From JAJZXY01 sp046706185 (GTDB taxonomy: Archaea > Thermoplasmatota > Thermoplasmata > Sysuiplasmatales > Sysuiplasmataceae): a stretch of 64,000 bases of DNA. The notes under the pieces are model-generated. The model saw nothing but the letters and a program-made list of their open reading frames with translations. It did not search any database and was not told the DNA's origin. The stretch spans positions 7,108 to 71,107 of the forward strand of contig JBJKPR010000004.1 of NCBI GenBank assembly GCA_046706185.1, read 5' to 3'. The position numbers and the translations under genes are program-made. Shown piece after piece: positions 26,282 to 35,754 of this stretch (its first letter is position 1; each line of letters opens with the position of its first letter).

Positions 26282-27781
26282 ATGAAAAAAGGAAGAGTCT
26301 CAGTTACGGGCATGTTGAACATCAGTGCAGCTGCAGGAGAGGGCGCGCCGGAGTATGTGCCCAAGAAGCCGAAAACCGGCAGGACAATTCTCGTCATACT
26401 TGTTGCAGCCGCAGTTGTGGTTGCCGGAATTGGTGTGTACTACGTCCTCAACCCCTCGCAGGCGCCAGGCGGCGGTCCGGGACCTACGGGTAAAACATCA
26501 ATCACTGTCTGGCAGGCATTCTCCACCACTGAGTTCCCTGCGTTTCTCTCAATAAGGAATGCCTTCATGCAGCAAAATCCGAACATAACGGTGAACTGGG
26601 TTAACCAGACTTCTCCCTCGCCAAGCACTCTCCAGCCTGCAGCTCTCGCGGGGACTGCCCCCAATATAATAATCGGGACGAGCGACTTCGAGGGAAGCAG
26701 CCTGTACTATTACAATTTCACACTCAACCTGGCGAAGTACCTCAACAGTTCTGCCTTTTCCATCTATTCGCCAACAGCTCTTTCGGATGTGACATATAAC
26801 GGGACAGACATCTACGCATTCCCGATAAACATCAACGGGGTGGCTATGATATACAACAAGAAGCTAATCCCGACCGCACCGCTGACCACCGACCAGATGA
26901 TCCAGATGGCGAAGAATATAACAGTCATTTCAGGCGGCCGCTACACGACATCAGGCATCATAGCCGGTGACCAGTCTGACAGTGGCTACAGGTTTGTTGC
27001 ATGGCAGGCAGGGTTTGGCGGCAGGCTGTTCGCATCCAACGGGTCTCCAACAATAAACACAGGTGCAACCGAAGCTGCAATGATGTTTCTGAACAACCTG
27101 ACGACAGTCAATCAGGTTACTCCGGCCGGAATGACGACACAGGCCACCTGGATCAGCCTGTTTGAGACAGGCAAGGTTGGAATAGTGTTCGACGGTCCGT
27201 GGGACATAACCGAGTACGTTAGTGCGCTTGGTGCCGACAATGTCGGCGTTGCTCCGATGCCTACCGTGTCGCAGACTGGACTCAGGCCTCTGCCATTCCT
27301 CGGCTCAATCGCAGTTTCGGTGCTCAACGAGAAATCCTCCAGCGCCACGCCTGCCCAGATTAACGCCTCAATCAAGTTCGCCCAGTATCTTGCATCCAAC
27401 GAAAGCCAGATCAAGTTCTGGAATTCGGCTGGTGACTTCCCTGCTACAACGGGAGGGCTGCAGTATGTCATGAGCCTGAATGTTTCATGGGCCAACGGCT
27501 TCGCAGAGCAGTTCCTGAGGTATTCTCAGCAGTTCTTCAACACGCCCCAGATGGCGTACTACTGGACACCGTTCGGGACTTACTACGGCGGCTTCATATC
27601 AGGCAGTTCGACGGCTGCGCAGGCGGCAAGCAGTATCCAGACTTCGATAGTGTCAAGCATGCAGCAGTATCACATTCCGCCTTACGTAGTGACTTCAAGC
27701 AGCCCGCTGACTGTGCTTCTCCACTTCAGCTCCGCCCAGACATCACAACAGATGGCAGCAGTGAGCAACTGGCGCTCCTGA
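26282..27781 (+). CDS. maltodextrin ABC transporter, membrane-anchored substrate-binding protein
   Basis: A 499-aa extracellular solute-binding protein of family 1 (maltose/trehalose type). It has a cytoplasmic N-terminus of about 33 residues and a membrane helix (TILVILVAAAVVVAGIGVYYV) followed by a Gly/Pro linker, so it is held at the outer face by an uncleaved helix instead of a lipid. The binding domain shows ITVWQAFSTTEFPAF, VGIVFDGPWDITEY and WNSAGDFPATT (family-1 regions). The ATG at 26282 is preferred; an earlier GTG adds only four residues. It is the first gene of the transporter set. The 192 bp before it holds the stem-loop at 26131-26153. Confidence 0.9.
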   Translation: MKKGRVSVTGMLNISAAAGEGAPEYVPKKPKTGRTILVILVAAAVVVAGIGVYYVLNPSQAPGGGPGPTGKTSITVWQAFSTTEFPAFLSIRNAFMQQNPNITVNWVNQTSPSPSTLQPAALAGTAPNIIIGTSDFEGSSLYYYNFTLNLAKYLNSSAFSIYSPTALSDVTYNGTDIYAFPININGVAMIYNKKLIPTAPLTTDQMIQMAKNITVISGGRYTTSGIIAGDQSDSGYRFVAWQAGFGGRLFASNGSPTINTGATEAAMMFLNNLTTVNQVTPAGMTTQATWISLFETGKVGIVFDGPWDITEYVSALGADNVGVAPMPTVSQTGLRPLPFLGSIAVSVLNEKSSSATPAQINASIKFAQYLASNESQIKFWNSAGDFPATTGGLQYVMSLNVSWANGFAEQFLRYSQQFFNTPQMAYYWTPFGTYYGGFISGSSTAAQAASSIQTSIVSSMQQYHIPPYVVTSSSPLTVLLHFSSAQTSQQMAAVSNWRS

Positions 27782-27832
27782 ACAGAAGGTCTGCAGCCAA
27801 TCGGCTAAGGCGACAACTGGCGGGAGTGGCAG

Positions 27833-28759
27833 ATGGCGCATCTGGAAGAGAAACCGCTGCTTTTCAGGCTGAGGAGGGAGTGGCTTGCGTATATCTACCT
27901 CCTTCCGATGCTGGTTGTCCTGCTGCTGCTTACGATATATCCAATATCACTCACGTTCTACTACTCCCTGACATTCAACGGTCCGCTGCCGTCTATCGGC
28001 ATACCGCCAAACACCTATGTTGCTCTCAGGAACTACAACATAATTGTGACTACGGATGCCGGCCTCACTGAAACGCTGATATTCAACAGCTTCTTCTGGG
28101 CGACGGCATCTATAGTGATATTCGTCGGCCTTGGGCTCGGTCTTGCGGCGATACTCAACCAGCCGCTGAAGGGGAAGAGCATATACAGGACACTCCTCCT
28201 CTTCCCTTGGGCGATGCCTGCATTCATAACCATACTGACTTGGAGCACAATGCTGAATTTCAACTTCGGGATACTGAACGCCATTCTGGGCATTGTCAAC
28301 ATACCTCCTGTGAAATGGCAGACAGGTGGTTTCTGGGAAGTCTGGGGGGGCCTGCTTCTAATGAACACATGGCTTTCCTTTCCCTACTATACAGTCGTCT
28401 TCATAGCAGCGATGCAGGCGATACCCAAGGAGCTCTACGAGTCGGCAGAAATAGACGGAGCATCGGTCATCTACAAGTTCACACACATAACGGTGCCGTA
28501 CATAGGGTCCACCGTGGGCTTCGTTGCTCTCATGGGGTGGTTGTTCACATTCAACAACTTCTACCCTATTTACCTGGTTACAGCCGGCGGCCCCGGGAAC
28601 CTGACTTCCATCTTTGTGGTGAGGGTGTTCCAGGAAGCGTTCGAGCGCTCTCATTATGCCCTTGCCGCGACCTATACAGTTATTGACTTCATCATAATGC
28701 TCGTGGTTGCTATTCCTGCAATCAAGTACACCCGTCTTTCGGAGGGATGGTTCAAATGA
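27833..28759 (+). CDS. maltodextrin ABC transporter permease (MalF-like)
   Basis: A 308-aa permease with six predicted membrane helices, starting with IYLLPMLVVLLLLTIYPISL. The cytoplasmic EAA loop that contacts the ATPase is IPKELYESAEIDGASVIYKF followed by HITVPYI. It is shorter than bacterial MalF, lacking the large periplasmic loop, as in MalF-like permeases of archaeal and Gram-positive sugar importers. The end overlaps the next permease gene by 4 nt (ATGA). Confidence 0.92.
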   Translation: MAHLEEKPLLFRLRREWLAYIYLLPMLVVLLLLTIYPISLTFYYSLTFNGPLPSIGIPPNTYVALRNYNIIVTTDAGLTETLIFNSFFWATASIVIFVGLGLGLAAILNQPLKGKSIYRTLLLFPWAMPAFITILTWSTMLNFNFGILNAILGIVNIPPVKWQTGGFWEVWGGLLLMNTWLSFPYYTVVFIAAMQAIPKELYESAEIDGASVIYKFTHITVPYIGSTVGFVALMGWLFTFNNFYPIYLVTAGGPGNLTSIFVVRVFQEAFERSHYALAATYTVIDFIIMLVVAIPAIKYTRLSEGWFK

Positions 28760-29649
28760 AGTTTCCCCAGCTCAGCCTGAAGGGCAAGAAACTGTTGACG
28801 CGCAAGATTGTGAACAAGATCCTGAGCCACATAGTACTGATAGCGGCCACCGTGTTTGCCCTTTTCCCGATTTATTTCATATTCTGGACTTCCCTTCTTA
28901 GGATAAGGCTCGCTGCAATCGACCTGAGTTCACTTATCCCCAACATATCCCAGGTGACGCTGCAGAACTATTCCACAGTCCTCAGCGACCCCACATTCTT
29001 CACAATATACCTCAAGAATTCGCTCATCTTCGGTTTCAGCGCAGCTGCGGTGGGCCTTGTGCTCGCGCTTTTCACAGGGTACGCCCTTTCGCGGTTCTCT
29101 TTTCCGGGGAGGAAGCCATTCATCTACTTCATCATAGCACTCATGCAGTTCCCGGGCACCATGCTCGTCATACCGTACTTCTTCATGTTCAACGAGCTTC
29201 ATCTAATCAACACCTATCTGGGCCTGATTATACCCTATTCCGCGGGCTCCATTGTCTTCTCAGGCATACTTGTCAAGAATTACATCGACAGCATTCCGGA
29301 GGATCTTGAGGAGGCTGCGCTTGTTGACGGAGAAACAAAAACAGGCGCCTTTGTGAAGGTTATCATACCGCTCATTAAGCCTATACTGGCACTAGGCATG
29401 CTCCTTGCATTCGTGGGGCCGTACACCGACTTCATTCTCGCGCGCGCGTTCATAACAGGCAACAGTCTGCAGACACTTGCACTCCGCCTCTTCTCCGTCT
29501 CGGCCACATCGAGCAGCGGCGGTGCCGCCCCGAATTACGGCGTATTCTCCGCATTCTCCTTCCTGATGGGTATACCGATCCTGATTGTTTATCTCGTCTT
29601 CCAGAAGTACATAATAAGCGGCCTGACGCTGGGAGGCGTTAAGGGATGA
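28756..29649 (+). CDS. maltodextrin ABC transporter permease (MalG-like)
   Basis: A 297-aa permease of the MalG type, with the first helix IVLIAATVFALFPIYFIFW and the EAA loop IPEDLEEAALVDGETKTGAF. The ATG at 28756 overlaps the previous stop (ATGA) and sits 9 nt after GGAGGG, so it is preferred to the ATG at 28747. Together with the MalF-like protein it forms the channel for maltodextrins. Confidence 0.92.
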   Translation: MKFPQLSLKGKKLLTRKIVNKILSHIVLIAATVFALFPIYFIFWTSLLRIRLAAIDLSSLIPNISQVTLQNYSTVLSDPTFFTIYLKNSLIFGFSAAAVGLVLALFTGYALSRFSFPGRKPFIYFIIALMQFPGTMLVIPYFFMFNELHLINTYLGLIIPYSAGSIVFSGILVKNYIDSIPEDLEEAALVDGETKTGAFVKVIIPLIKPILALGMLLAFVGPYTDFILARAFITGNSLQTLALRLFSVSATSSSGGAAPNYGVFSAFSFLMGIPILIVYLVFQKYIISGLTLGGVKG

Positions 29650-29673
29650 GCGCAATTACCGGAGGCAAATAGA

Positions 29674-30750
29674 ATGGCAAGTGTAAGGCTTGAGCATGTT
29701 ACAAAGACATTTGGCGAAACTACTGCTGTGGACGACGTCTCTCTCAATGTAGATGACGGCGAATTTGTGGTTCTCCTCGGGCCTTCCGGCTGCGGCAAGA
29801 CAACCACGCTTCGCATTGTTTCCGGTCTTGAGGTGCAGTCAGAGGGCCATGTATACATCGGCGACAGGCAGGTGGACGATGTGGAACCGAAGGACAGGAA
29901 CGTCGCCATGGTGTTCCAGAGCTACGCCCTCTATCCTCACCTGAAGATATACGACAACATAGCGTTCGGCCTGAAGGCAAGAAGGATGCCGAGGGCAGAG
30001 ATCATCAAGAGAGTCAACGACACTTCCAGAATGCTCCAGATTCACCAGCTCCTCGACAGGAAGCCCTCGGCCCTTTCCGGCGGTCAGAAGCAGAGGGTGG
30101 CACTCGCGAGGGCGCTTGTCAGGGACCCTGAGGTCTTCCTTCTCGACGAGCCGCTCTCAAACCTTGACGCAAAGCTGCGGGCAGCGACAAGAATCGAACT
30201 CAAGAACCTCCATGAGAGGCTGAAAAGAACCATGATATACGTCACCCACGACCAGGTGGAGGCGATGACGCTTGCAGACAAGATAGCCGTCATCAATCAG
30301 GGCAGGCTGTTGCAGTTCGCATCCCCGATGGAGATATTCATGAAGCCGGCACACAAGTTCGTGGGCGACTTCGTCGGGTATCCTTCTATGAACATGATAA
30401 GCGGCGAGATAGGCGAGACGGCTGCAGGTCAGTTCTTCTCAACCTCGGTGCTGCGGTTGAAAACAACAGGCGTCGCCGCAGGAAAATACTTCATGGGCAT
30501 AAGGCCTGAAGACACCGTGCTTTCGAGAAAGGCATCTCCAGGCTCCATCGAATGCACCGTCAAGGGCCTTGAGCGCACAGGCAGCGACAATTACCTCTTC
30601 CTCGACTATGCCGATGGAAACCTGGTGGCTTCCGTGGCAGGCTCGGACTACAGGACAGGTGAGAAAGTCTACCTCTCCTTTGACCCGTCAAACGCACACT
30701 TCTTTGACGCGTCTACCGGCACTGCGGCACCAGTGACGGCGGCATTCTGA
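29674..30750 (+). CDS. maltodextrin ABC transporter ATPase (MalK-like)
   Basis: A 358-aa ABC ATPase. Walker A GPSGCGKTT, Q-loop FQSYALYPH, signature LSGGQKQR, Walker B VFLLDEPLSNLDA and the switch histidine in VTHDQVEAMTLAD are all present. The C-terminal 120 residues form the TOBE/MalK regulatory domain (FMGIRPEDTVL). A good ribosome site, GGAGG, lies at about 29660. MalK-type ATPases can be shared among several sugar transporters of one cell. Confidence 0.94.
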   Translation: MASVRLEHVTKTFGETTAVDDVSLNVDDGEFVVLLGPSGCGKTTTLRIVSGLEVQSEGHVYIGDRQVDDVEPKDRNVAMVFQSYALYPHLKIYDNIAFGLKARRMPRAEIIKRVNDTSRMLQIHQLLDRKPSALSGGQKQRVALARALVRDPEVFLLDEPLSNLDAKLRAATRIELKNLHERLKRTMIYVTHDQVEAMTLADKIAVINQGRLLQFASPMEIFMKPAHKFVGDFVGYPSMNMISGEIGETAAGQFFSTSVLRLKTTGVAAGKYFMGIRPEDTVLSRKASPGSIECTVKGLERTGSDNYLFLDYADGNLVASVAGSDYRTGEKVYLSFDPSNAHFFDASTGTAAPVTAAF

Positions 30751-30760
30751 CGGTGCGTCG

Positions 30761-32698
30761 GTGACAGGACAGGGCGAGTGCACCGCCAGCGTTATGCGCA
30801 CGGATGGGGAAGTGTTCGACGTCCTCTTCCGACTGGAGCGGTGGAAAAGGGGCAATACATACTATCTGGCCGGCGATTTCAACGCGAGGGGGACAGGGAG
30901 CCTCTCGTTCAGAGAGGGCAGGTGCATCGCGCGAATGCTCTGGGGCAGGTACAGGTTCAAAGTGCTGGAGAACCAGTATGATGTGCTGTGCAGGGGTGTT
31001 CTTTCCCTTCCGCAGGAGAAGGGCGTGTATCACAATCCTTCACTCCGCACTTACCTGGACATATCGGAGGGGACAATTTTCATCAGGCTCAGGGCGGTCG
31101 GAAGCACTGATCGCGCATTCTTGCTGACCGGCGGGAGGAGGATCGAGATGGGCCGGGACCACTTCGGGACAGGCAGCAGGTACTTCCATCTTGCGATCGA
31201 TAGCGACATGCGCTCCGGATATTCGTTCGAGGTGATTCACGGGAGCAGGAGGGAAAAGTACGGCGATTTCCCAGCTCCGCGTCTCGAGGAAACGACTCCT
31301 GCGTGGGTGCACAGCTCCGTGTTCTACGAGGTGTTTCCAGACAGGTTCTGCAGGTCTGGTAAACGCCAGTCCTCCATACGGGGGCTCAGCGGCTGGGGGG
31401 AGAAGCCGGCCATGGGCAGGTTCTTCGGCGGAAACCTGAGCGGTCTCTCCGGGAAGCTGAGGCACATCAAATCGCTCGGTGCCAATGCTGTCTATTCAAC
31501 TCCTGTGTTCACCTCTTCGACGGAACACAGGTACGATACGGGCGACTATTCGCACATAGACCCTCTTCTCGGAAGCAACGAAGAGTTCATCATGCTCTTG
31601 AAGAGGATGCATTCCAGGGGGATCAGGTTTGTTGCGGACGCGGTGCTAAACCACAGCGGTACTGGTTTCAGCGAGTTCCCCCTGTTCCTCGAGGGGAAAA
31701 GTCGCTGGTATATACGGCATGGCAAGCCGGCACTGTTTCCAGGTCGGCACGACATGCGCCACCCTCCTGCATCCAGACCGGCGTATGAAACATGGGAGGG
31801 CGTCGGGATGCTTCCGAAATTCAACCTTTCACTCGCAGCCGTCCGGGGATACCTGACGAGGGTGCTTACCGGCTGGACCGCCGATGCCGGGATAGACGGC
31901 TGGCGCTTTGACGTGGGTGATTCGCTGCCTCCTGATTTCATATCAGAACTTCGCATCGCACTGCGGAAGGTGAACGGTGATGCCTACATGCTGGGCGAAG
32001 TGTGGCGCGATCCCTCTTTCTGGTTTCTACTGGAGACCTACGACGGGACAATGAACTATACTTTCAGGAAAGGCATCGTCGATTTCACTCTGGGTGCCAT
32101 TACGGGCAGGCGTTTGTCCAATCTACTGTCGCGCTACAGCAACCGCCAGCCGCAGTCGGCGCTTCTCAGCGGGTACAATCTGCTTGGGAGCCACGACACC
32201 GCCCGCATACGCTCCGTACTGGGCACAAGAAGAAGGGTTGAGTTCGCCTACGCCCTTCTCTTCTCCCTCCCCGGTGCTCCTGCCATATACTACGGCGATG
32301 AATTCTCGATGCGCGGCACGGATGCGCCTTCCGCCAGGGGCACTGTCGACTGGGGGGCAAGGCCTGAGCTGGCTGAGTTCTTCTCGTCGCTCTCCAAGCT
32401 AAGGAGGGAGAACAGGCCCCTTACATCAGGCGACTCTCTCTATCGCGGAACGGAGAGCATGATCGAGGTAATCAGGCCGCTGCCTGGAAAAACGGTCATG
32501 TTCCAGGCTGCTGTCAAGCGGCTGGCACGCAGGAAGCGGATGGGGGAGGTTGTTCTTCTTTCTCACGGCGCAAATGTCAACGGCGGCAGAATAAGCCTCG
32601 AAAGGTACGGCTGGTGCTTCACTTCATATCCCGGGCACATTCCAACCAAGTCTGAACAGATGTCTGAAATAACAGCTCATTCTAGCAAGCATCACTGA
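30761..32698 (+). CDS. intracellular GH13 glycosidase (neopullulanase/cyclomaltodextrinase-like)
   Basis: A 645-aa alpha-amylase-family protein without a signal peptide. An N-terminal beta-domain of about 180 residues precedes the catalytic barrel, as in maltogenic amylases. The conserved regions are DAVLNHSG, GWRFDVGD (nucleophile D384), LGEVW (acid/base E413) and LLGSHDT (D479). It probably trims imported maltodextrins or cyclodextrins to maltose and glucose. The start is a GTG at 30761, 10 nt after malK. The C-terminal tail after residue about 620 is unlike a typical family end. Confidence 0.88.
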   Translation: MTGQGECTASVMRTDGEVFDVLFRLERWKRGNTYYLAGDFNARGTGSLSFREGRCIARMLWGRYRFKVLENQYDVLCRGVLSLPQEKGVYHNPSLRTYLDISEGTIFIRLRAVGSTDRAFLLTGGRRIEMGRDHFGTGSRYFHLAIDSDMRSGYSFEVIHGSRREKYGDFPAPRLEETTPAWVHSSVFYEVFPDRFCRSGKRQSSIRGLSGWGEKPAMGRFFGGNLSGLSGKLRHIKSLGANAVYSTPVFTSSTEHRYDTGDYSHIDPLLGSNEEFIMLLKRMHSRGIRFVADAVLNHSGTGFSEFPLFLEGKSRWYIRHGKPALFPGRHDMRHPPASRPAYETWEGVGMLPKFNLSLAAVRGYLTRVLTGWTADAGIDGWRFDVGDSLPPDFISELRIALRKVNGDAYMLGEVWRDPSFWFLLETYDGTMNYTFRKGIVDFTLGAITGRRLSNLLSRYSNRQPQSALLSGYNLLGSHDTARIRSVLGTRRRVEFAYALLFSLPGAPAIYYGDEFSMRGTDAPSARGTVDWGARPELAEFFSSLSKLRRENRPLTSGDSLYRGTESMIEVIRPLPGKTVMFQAAVKRLARRKRMGEVVLLSHGANVNGGRISLERYGWCFTSYPGHIPTKSEQMSEITAHSSKHH

Positions 32699-32713
32699 CA
32701 GTGTGTCGTACCG

Positions 32714-34006
32714 ATGAAGCGCCAGGACATACGGCTCAAAAACGGAATTCCGGGAAGGAAACAGGGGCTGCAATCCGCTACAGCGATGCTGATCGGAAGG
32801 GCAAGAAAGTCGTTCTATCTGCCCGGAAACGCATGGATCCTGACAAGCAGCTCGGCATTCTGGAGCATTGGCGGTGCCATGGCCTCCCCATACCAGTCAC
32901 TCTTCTACTTCAGCCTCGGAGCCTCTCCGGTGCTCATAGGCTATCTTGCTGCCGTCACTTCACTGATATCAGCTCTGTCGCAGCTGATAGGTGGTTATGT
33001 GGGTGATGTCTGGGGGAGGAAGAGGGCTATCGTTGTGTTCAGTTTTGTCGGCGTTGCCAACAATTTCATTTTCTTCATCGTACCCGGCGTCTCCTGGCTT
33101 GTACTCCCTGTTGTCATCGGATCTGTGGCGGGCATATACGGCCCGCTCTTCAGCGCATCGCTGACTGAGTCAATGGACCCGCACCTGAGGCCCAGGGGAA
33201 TAGCCTCATATTCGTTTGTAAACACAATACCTTCTGTTTTCTCACCATACATAGGCGGGCTGCTCATTTCTCACTTCGGCGACGTGTCCGGCCTCAGGTT
33301 CGCGTTCTTTGCTGCAGGCACTACCGGCCTGGCTGGAATAATATACAGGTCCGTCACTCTTACAGAATCATACAGGCCAAGGGCTGCCACCGGCTTTGTC
33401 GAATTCTGGAGGAAGCTGGTGCATGAGAGCAGCAGCGCTCTTGTTGTTGCGGGAAAGCAGGTGCGTACTCTGCTGTACTTTGCTTCGCTCGCAGCCTTTG
33501 GCGTCGGCCTTACTTCCTCCTTCTCAGTGCTCTACTTCGTCCAGTCCCTCGGCTTCGAGCCGTACCTCTACGGCGTGGTGGTCGGCATCACTGCGCTTGT
33601 GTCAATGATCCTCCTTTTCCCTGCTGCAAGGATGGCCGAGAAGATCGGGCTGAAGAGGGCTGTGCTCTTTGCGTCCCTGTCAGTCCCTTTCAATCAGCTC
33701 TTCTTCACGTACGCAAAGGACATCTCTGAACTGATTACGTGGAGCGTCGTCGGGGGGACAGGAAGCGCCCTTCTGGGCCCACCGCTCACCTCGCTGCAGT
33801 CTGACCTTGTGCCAAGGTACATGAGAGGCAGGATAATGGCACTCTTCAGCGCCATACCGCTTCTTGTTTCAATACCTGCCCAGATAGCTGGAGGATACCT
33901 TTACACCCTTACACCCATAGCGCCATTCCTCACTTCCATACCTGTATTCACCGCGTCCGTTTTCATGATACTCAGGATAAGGGAGCCCGCCACCCTCCAG
34001 GACTGA
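32714..34006 (+). CDS. MFS transporter
   Basis: A 430-aa major-facilitator protein with about 12 membrane helices. The loop 2-3 motif is GGYVGDVWGRKRAIV. The substrate is not evident; the position at the end of the starch locus suggests export or import of a sugar or end product. The ATG lies 15 nt after the GH13 stop, so it is probably co-transcribed. Confidence 0.82.
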   Translation: MKRQDIRLKNGIPGRKQGLQSATAMLIGRARKSFYLPGNAWILTSSSAFWSIGGAMASPYQSLFYFSLGASPVLIGYLAAVTSLISALSQLIGGYVGDVWGRKRAIVVFSFVGVANNFIFFIVPGVSWLVLPVVIGSVAGIYGPLFSASLTESMDPHLRPRGIASYSFVNTIPSVFSPYIGGLLISHFGDVSGLRFAFFAAGTTGLAGIIYRSVTLTESYRPRAATGFVEFWRKLVHESSSALVVAGKQVRTLLYFASLAAFGVGLTSSFSVLYFVQSLGFEPYLYGVVVGITALVSMILLFPAARMAEKIGLKRAVLFASLSVPFNQLFFTYAKDISELITWSVVGGTGSALLGPPLTSLQSDLVPRYMRGRIMALFSAIPLLVSIPAQIAGGYLYTLTPIAPFLTSIPVFTASVFMILRIREPATLQD

Positions 34007-34163
34007 CCGGAGCAGCAGGTCACGCTCCCGGGGGTGGAATTGGAAAGTAATCGTCCGAAGCGCATGTCATAATTTCTTTATGGCTGTGATTATTTGCCAC
34101 AATTCATCCGTTTTGCACCATGTGAAAGGGGCGCAATTCATCGTCAAGCTGTGCACCTGAGAA

Positions 34164-34175
34164 ATATACTTATAA
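34164..34175 (+). promoter_or_regulatory. TATA-like promoter of the complex I operon
   Basis: ATATACTTATAA, centred about 28 nt before the ATG at 34198. It supports a leaderless start for nuoA. The 190 bp between the MFS gene and this site shows no gene. Confidence 0.55.
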
Positions 34176-34197
34176 CAGTCGTTTATAATTGCAAAGT

Positions 34198-34557
34198 ATG
34201 AGTTCCGCAGCATATCTCCCAGTTCTGATATTTGCTGTGATTTCAGTCCTGTTTGTCCTTGTAAGTTTTGTCGTGTCTGCCCTTCTCAGGCCAACGAAAA
34301 GGGAACCACTCAAGGAGACCACCTACGAGTGCGGTGAGGTGCCGATTGGGGACACCCGAATACAGTTCCATTTCCAGTACTACATGTTTGCACTTATATT
34401 CGTCATTGCTGACGTCCTGACAGTATTTCTCGCCCTCTGGGCGCTGAGCTTTTCAGCGACCAACACAGTTGTGAATGCAGTTATGTTCGTCTTTGCGGGG
34501 CTGCTGGTCGTCATAATCCTGTACGCTCTGAAAAAGGAGGAGCTGATATGGATATAG
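34198..34557 (+). CDS. nuoA: NADH-quinone oxidoreductase-like complex I subunit A
   Basis: A 119-aa membrane subunit with three helices and the family segment YECGEVPIGDTRIQFHFQYY. It is first of the cluster nuoABCDHIJJKLMN. The ATG at 34198 is chosen over the TTG at 34189 because of the TATA-like box 28 nt upstream. It overlaps nuoB by 10 nt. Confidence 0.92.
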   Translation: MSSAAYLPVLIFAVISVLFVLVSFVVSALLRPTKREPLKETTYECGEVPIGDTRIQFHFQYYMFALIFVIADVLTVFLALWALSFSATNTVVNAVMFVFAGLLVVIILYALKKEELIWI

Positions 34558-35138
34558 AAAGGGCAAAGATGCGGGCTGAGGGAAACGCTCCAAGTGCGAT
34601 TGCCATGTCTCACGACACCTTCATGAAATGGAGTGACGAGGTTTCTGACATGATCAGGCGCCGATCGGAGATCAAGCAGATGAAACCCAACAAGCTAACC
34701 GGCGGCGTTTTCAACTGGGCTGCCAGGAATTCAGTTTACCCGTTGCACCTCGGCATAGCATGCTGTGCGATCGAGATGGCTGCAGCTGCTGCGCCCAGGT
34801 TCGATATAGAGCGCCTTGGTGTCGTCTTCTGGAACTCTCCCAGGCAGTGTGATGTTCTTCTTCTCAACGGCTGGATATCAATGAAACTCAGGCCTGTCCT
34901 CACCAGGCTCTATGAGCAGATGCCCTTCCCCAAGTGGGTGATATGCATGGGAGAGTGCACAATATCCGGCGGTCCCTGGTGGGATTCGTACAACATTGTC
35001 AGGGGTGCGGACACATTCCTTCCCGTTGACATATACATACCAGGCTGCCCCCCGAGGCCGGAGGCGCTTCTGGATGGGGTACTGAAACTGCAGAGAAAGA
35101 TCAGGGATCAGAAGGAGAAGGTGCTGCTTCCGCAGTGA
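34548..35138 (+). CDS. nuoB: complex I subunit B
   Basis: A 196-aa subunit that carries the terminal iron-sulfur cluster N2 next to the quinone site. The four ligands are visible: C72 and C73 in GIACCAIEM, C137 in MGECTISGGP and C167 in IPGCPPRPEALL. The N-terminal about 45 residues are extra compared with short bacterial forms. Confidence 0.95.
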   Translation: MDIERAKMRAEGNAPSAIAMSHDTFMKWSDEVSDMIRRRSEIKQMKPNKLTGGVFNWAARNSVYPLHLGIACCAIEMAAAAAPRFDIERLGVVFWNSPRQCDVLLLNGWISMKLRPVLTRLYEQMPFPKWVICMGECTISGGPWWDSYNIVRGADTFLPVDIYIPGCPPRPEALLDGVLKLQRKIRDQKEKVLLPQ

Positions 35139-35148
35139 GGTTCTTCAG

Positions 35149-35754
35149 ATGGCAGATCATTCACCAACAATCGTCGCACCGAAGAAGGACAGGGATTATT
35201 CCAACCTCGGTCTGAAGGATGTTGTTCAGGAGCAGGACATTATCTCAGACCTGAAGGGCAAATTCCCGGATGTGGATGTAAAGCTGAAGCAGAAGGGAAG
35301 GCTGGAATGCAGCAAGTTTCCCCGTGAGAAGATAGTCGAATTCTGTTCCTACCTTAAGGACAGCCTTGACTTCGGGCATGTCACATGCGTCGCCGGCAAC
35401 GACCTGAAGAGAGCATGGGAGGTCATTTACCATATTTCATCTTACAAGAACAGGTGCATGATCCAGATAAGGAGCGAACTTCCAAGGGAAGATCCCTCGA
35501 TAGACTCCATAAGCAACATCTGGGGGGGCGCCAACTGGCATGAAAGGGAGACATACGATATGTATGGAATATCGTTCAACAATCACCCGAAGCTCGAGAG
35601 GGTTCTCACCCCCGAGGGTACTGATTTCTTCCCTTTCAGGAAGGATTTCAAGCTTCTGGATCACTGGAAGATAGACTGGGAGAACAAGGGGAAGAGGCCG
35701 CGGCCGGAGCCAATGGTTTCCACCGACCAAAGGTTCGGTGATAACAACGGCTGA
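35149..35754 (+). CDS. nuoC: complex I subunit C
   Basis: A 201-aa 30-kDa-type subunit. The family signature is WGGANWHERETYDMYGISF, followed by LERVLTPEG. It is a separate protein here, not fused to NuoD as in E. coli. It ends 17 nt after the likely GTG start of nuoD. Confidence 0.94.
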   Translation: MADHSPTIVAPKKDRDYSNLGLKDVVQEQDIISDLKGKFPDVDVKLKQKGRLECSKFPREKIVEFCSYLKDSLDFGHVTCVAGNDLKRAWEVIYHISSYKNRCMIQIRSELPREDPSIDSISNIWGGANWHERETYDMYGISFNNHPKLERVLTPEGTDFFPFRKDFKLLDHWKIDWENKGKRPRPEPMVSTDQRFGDNNG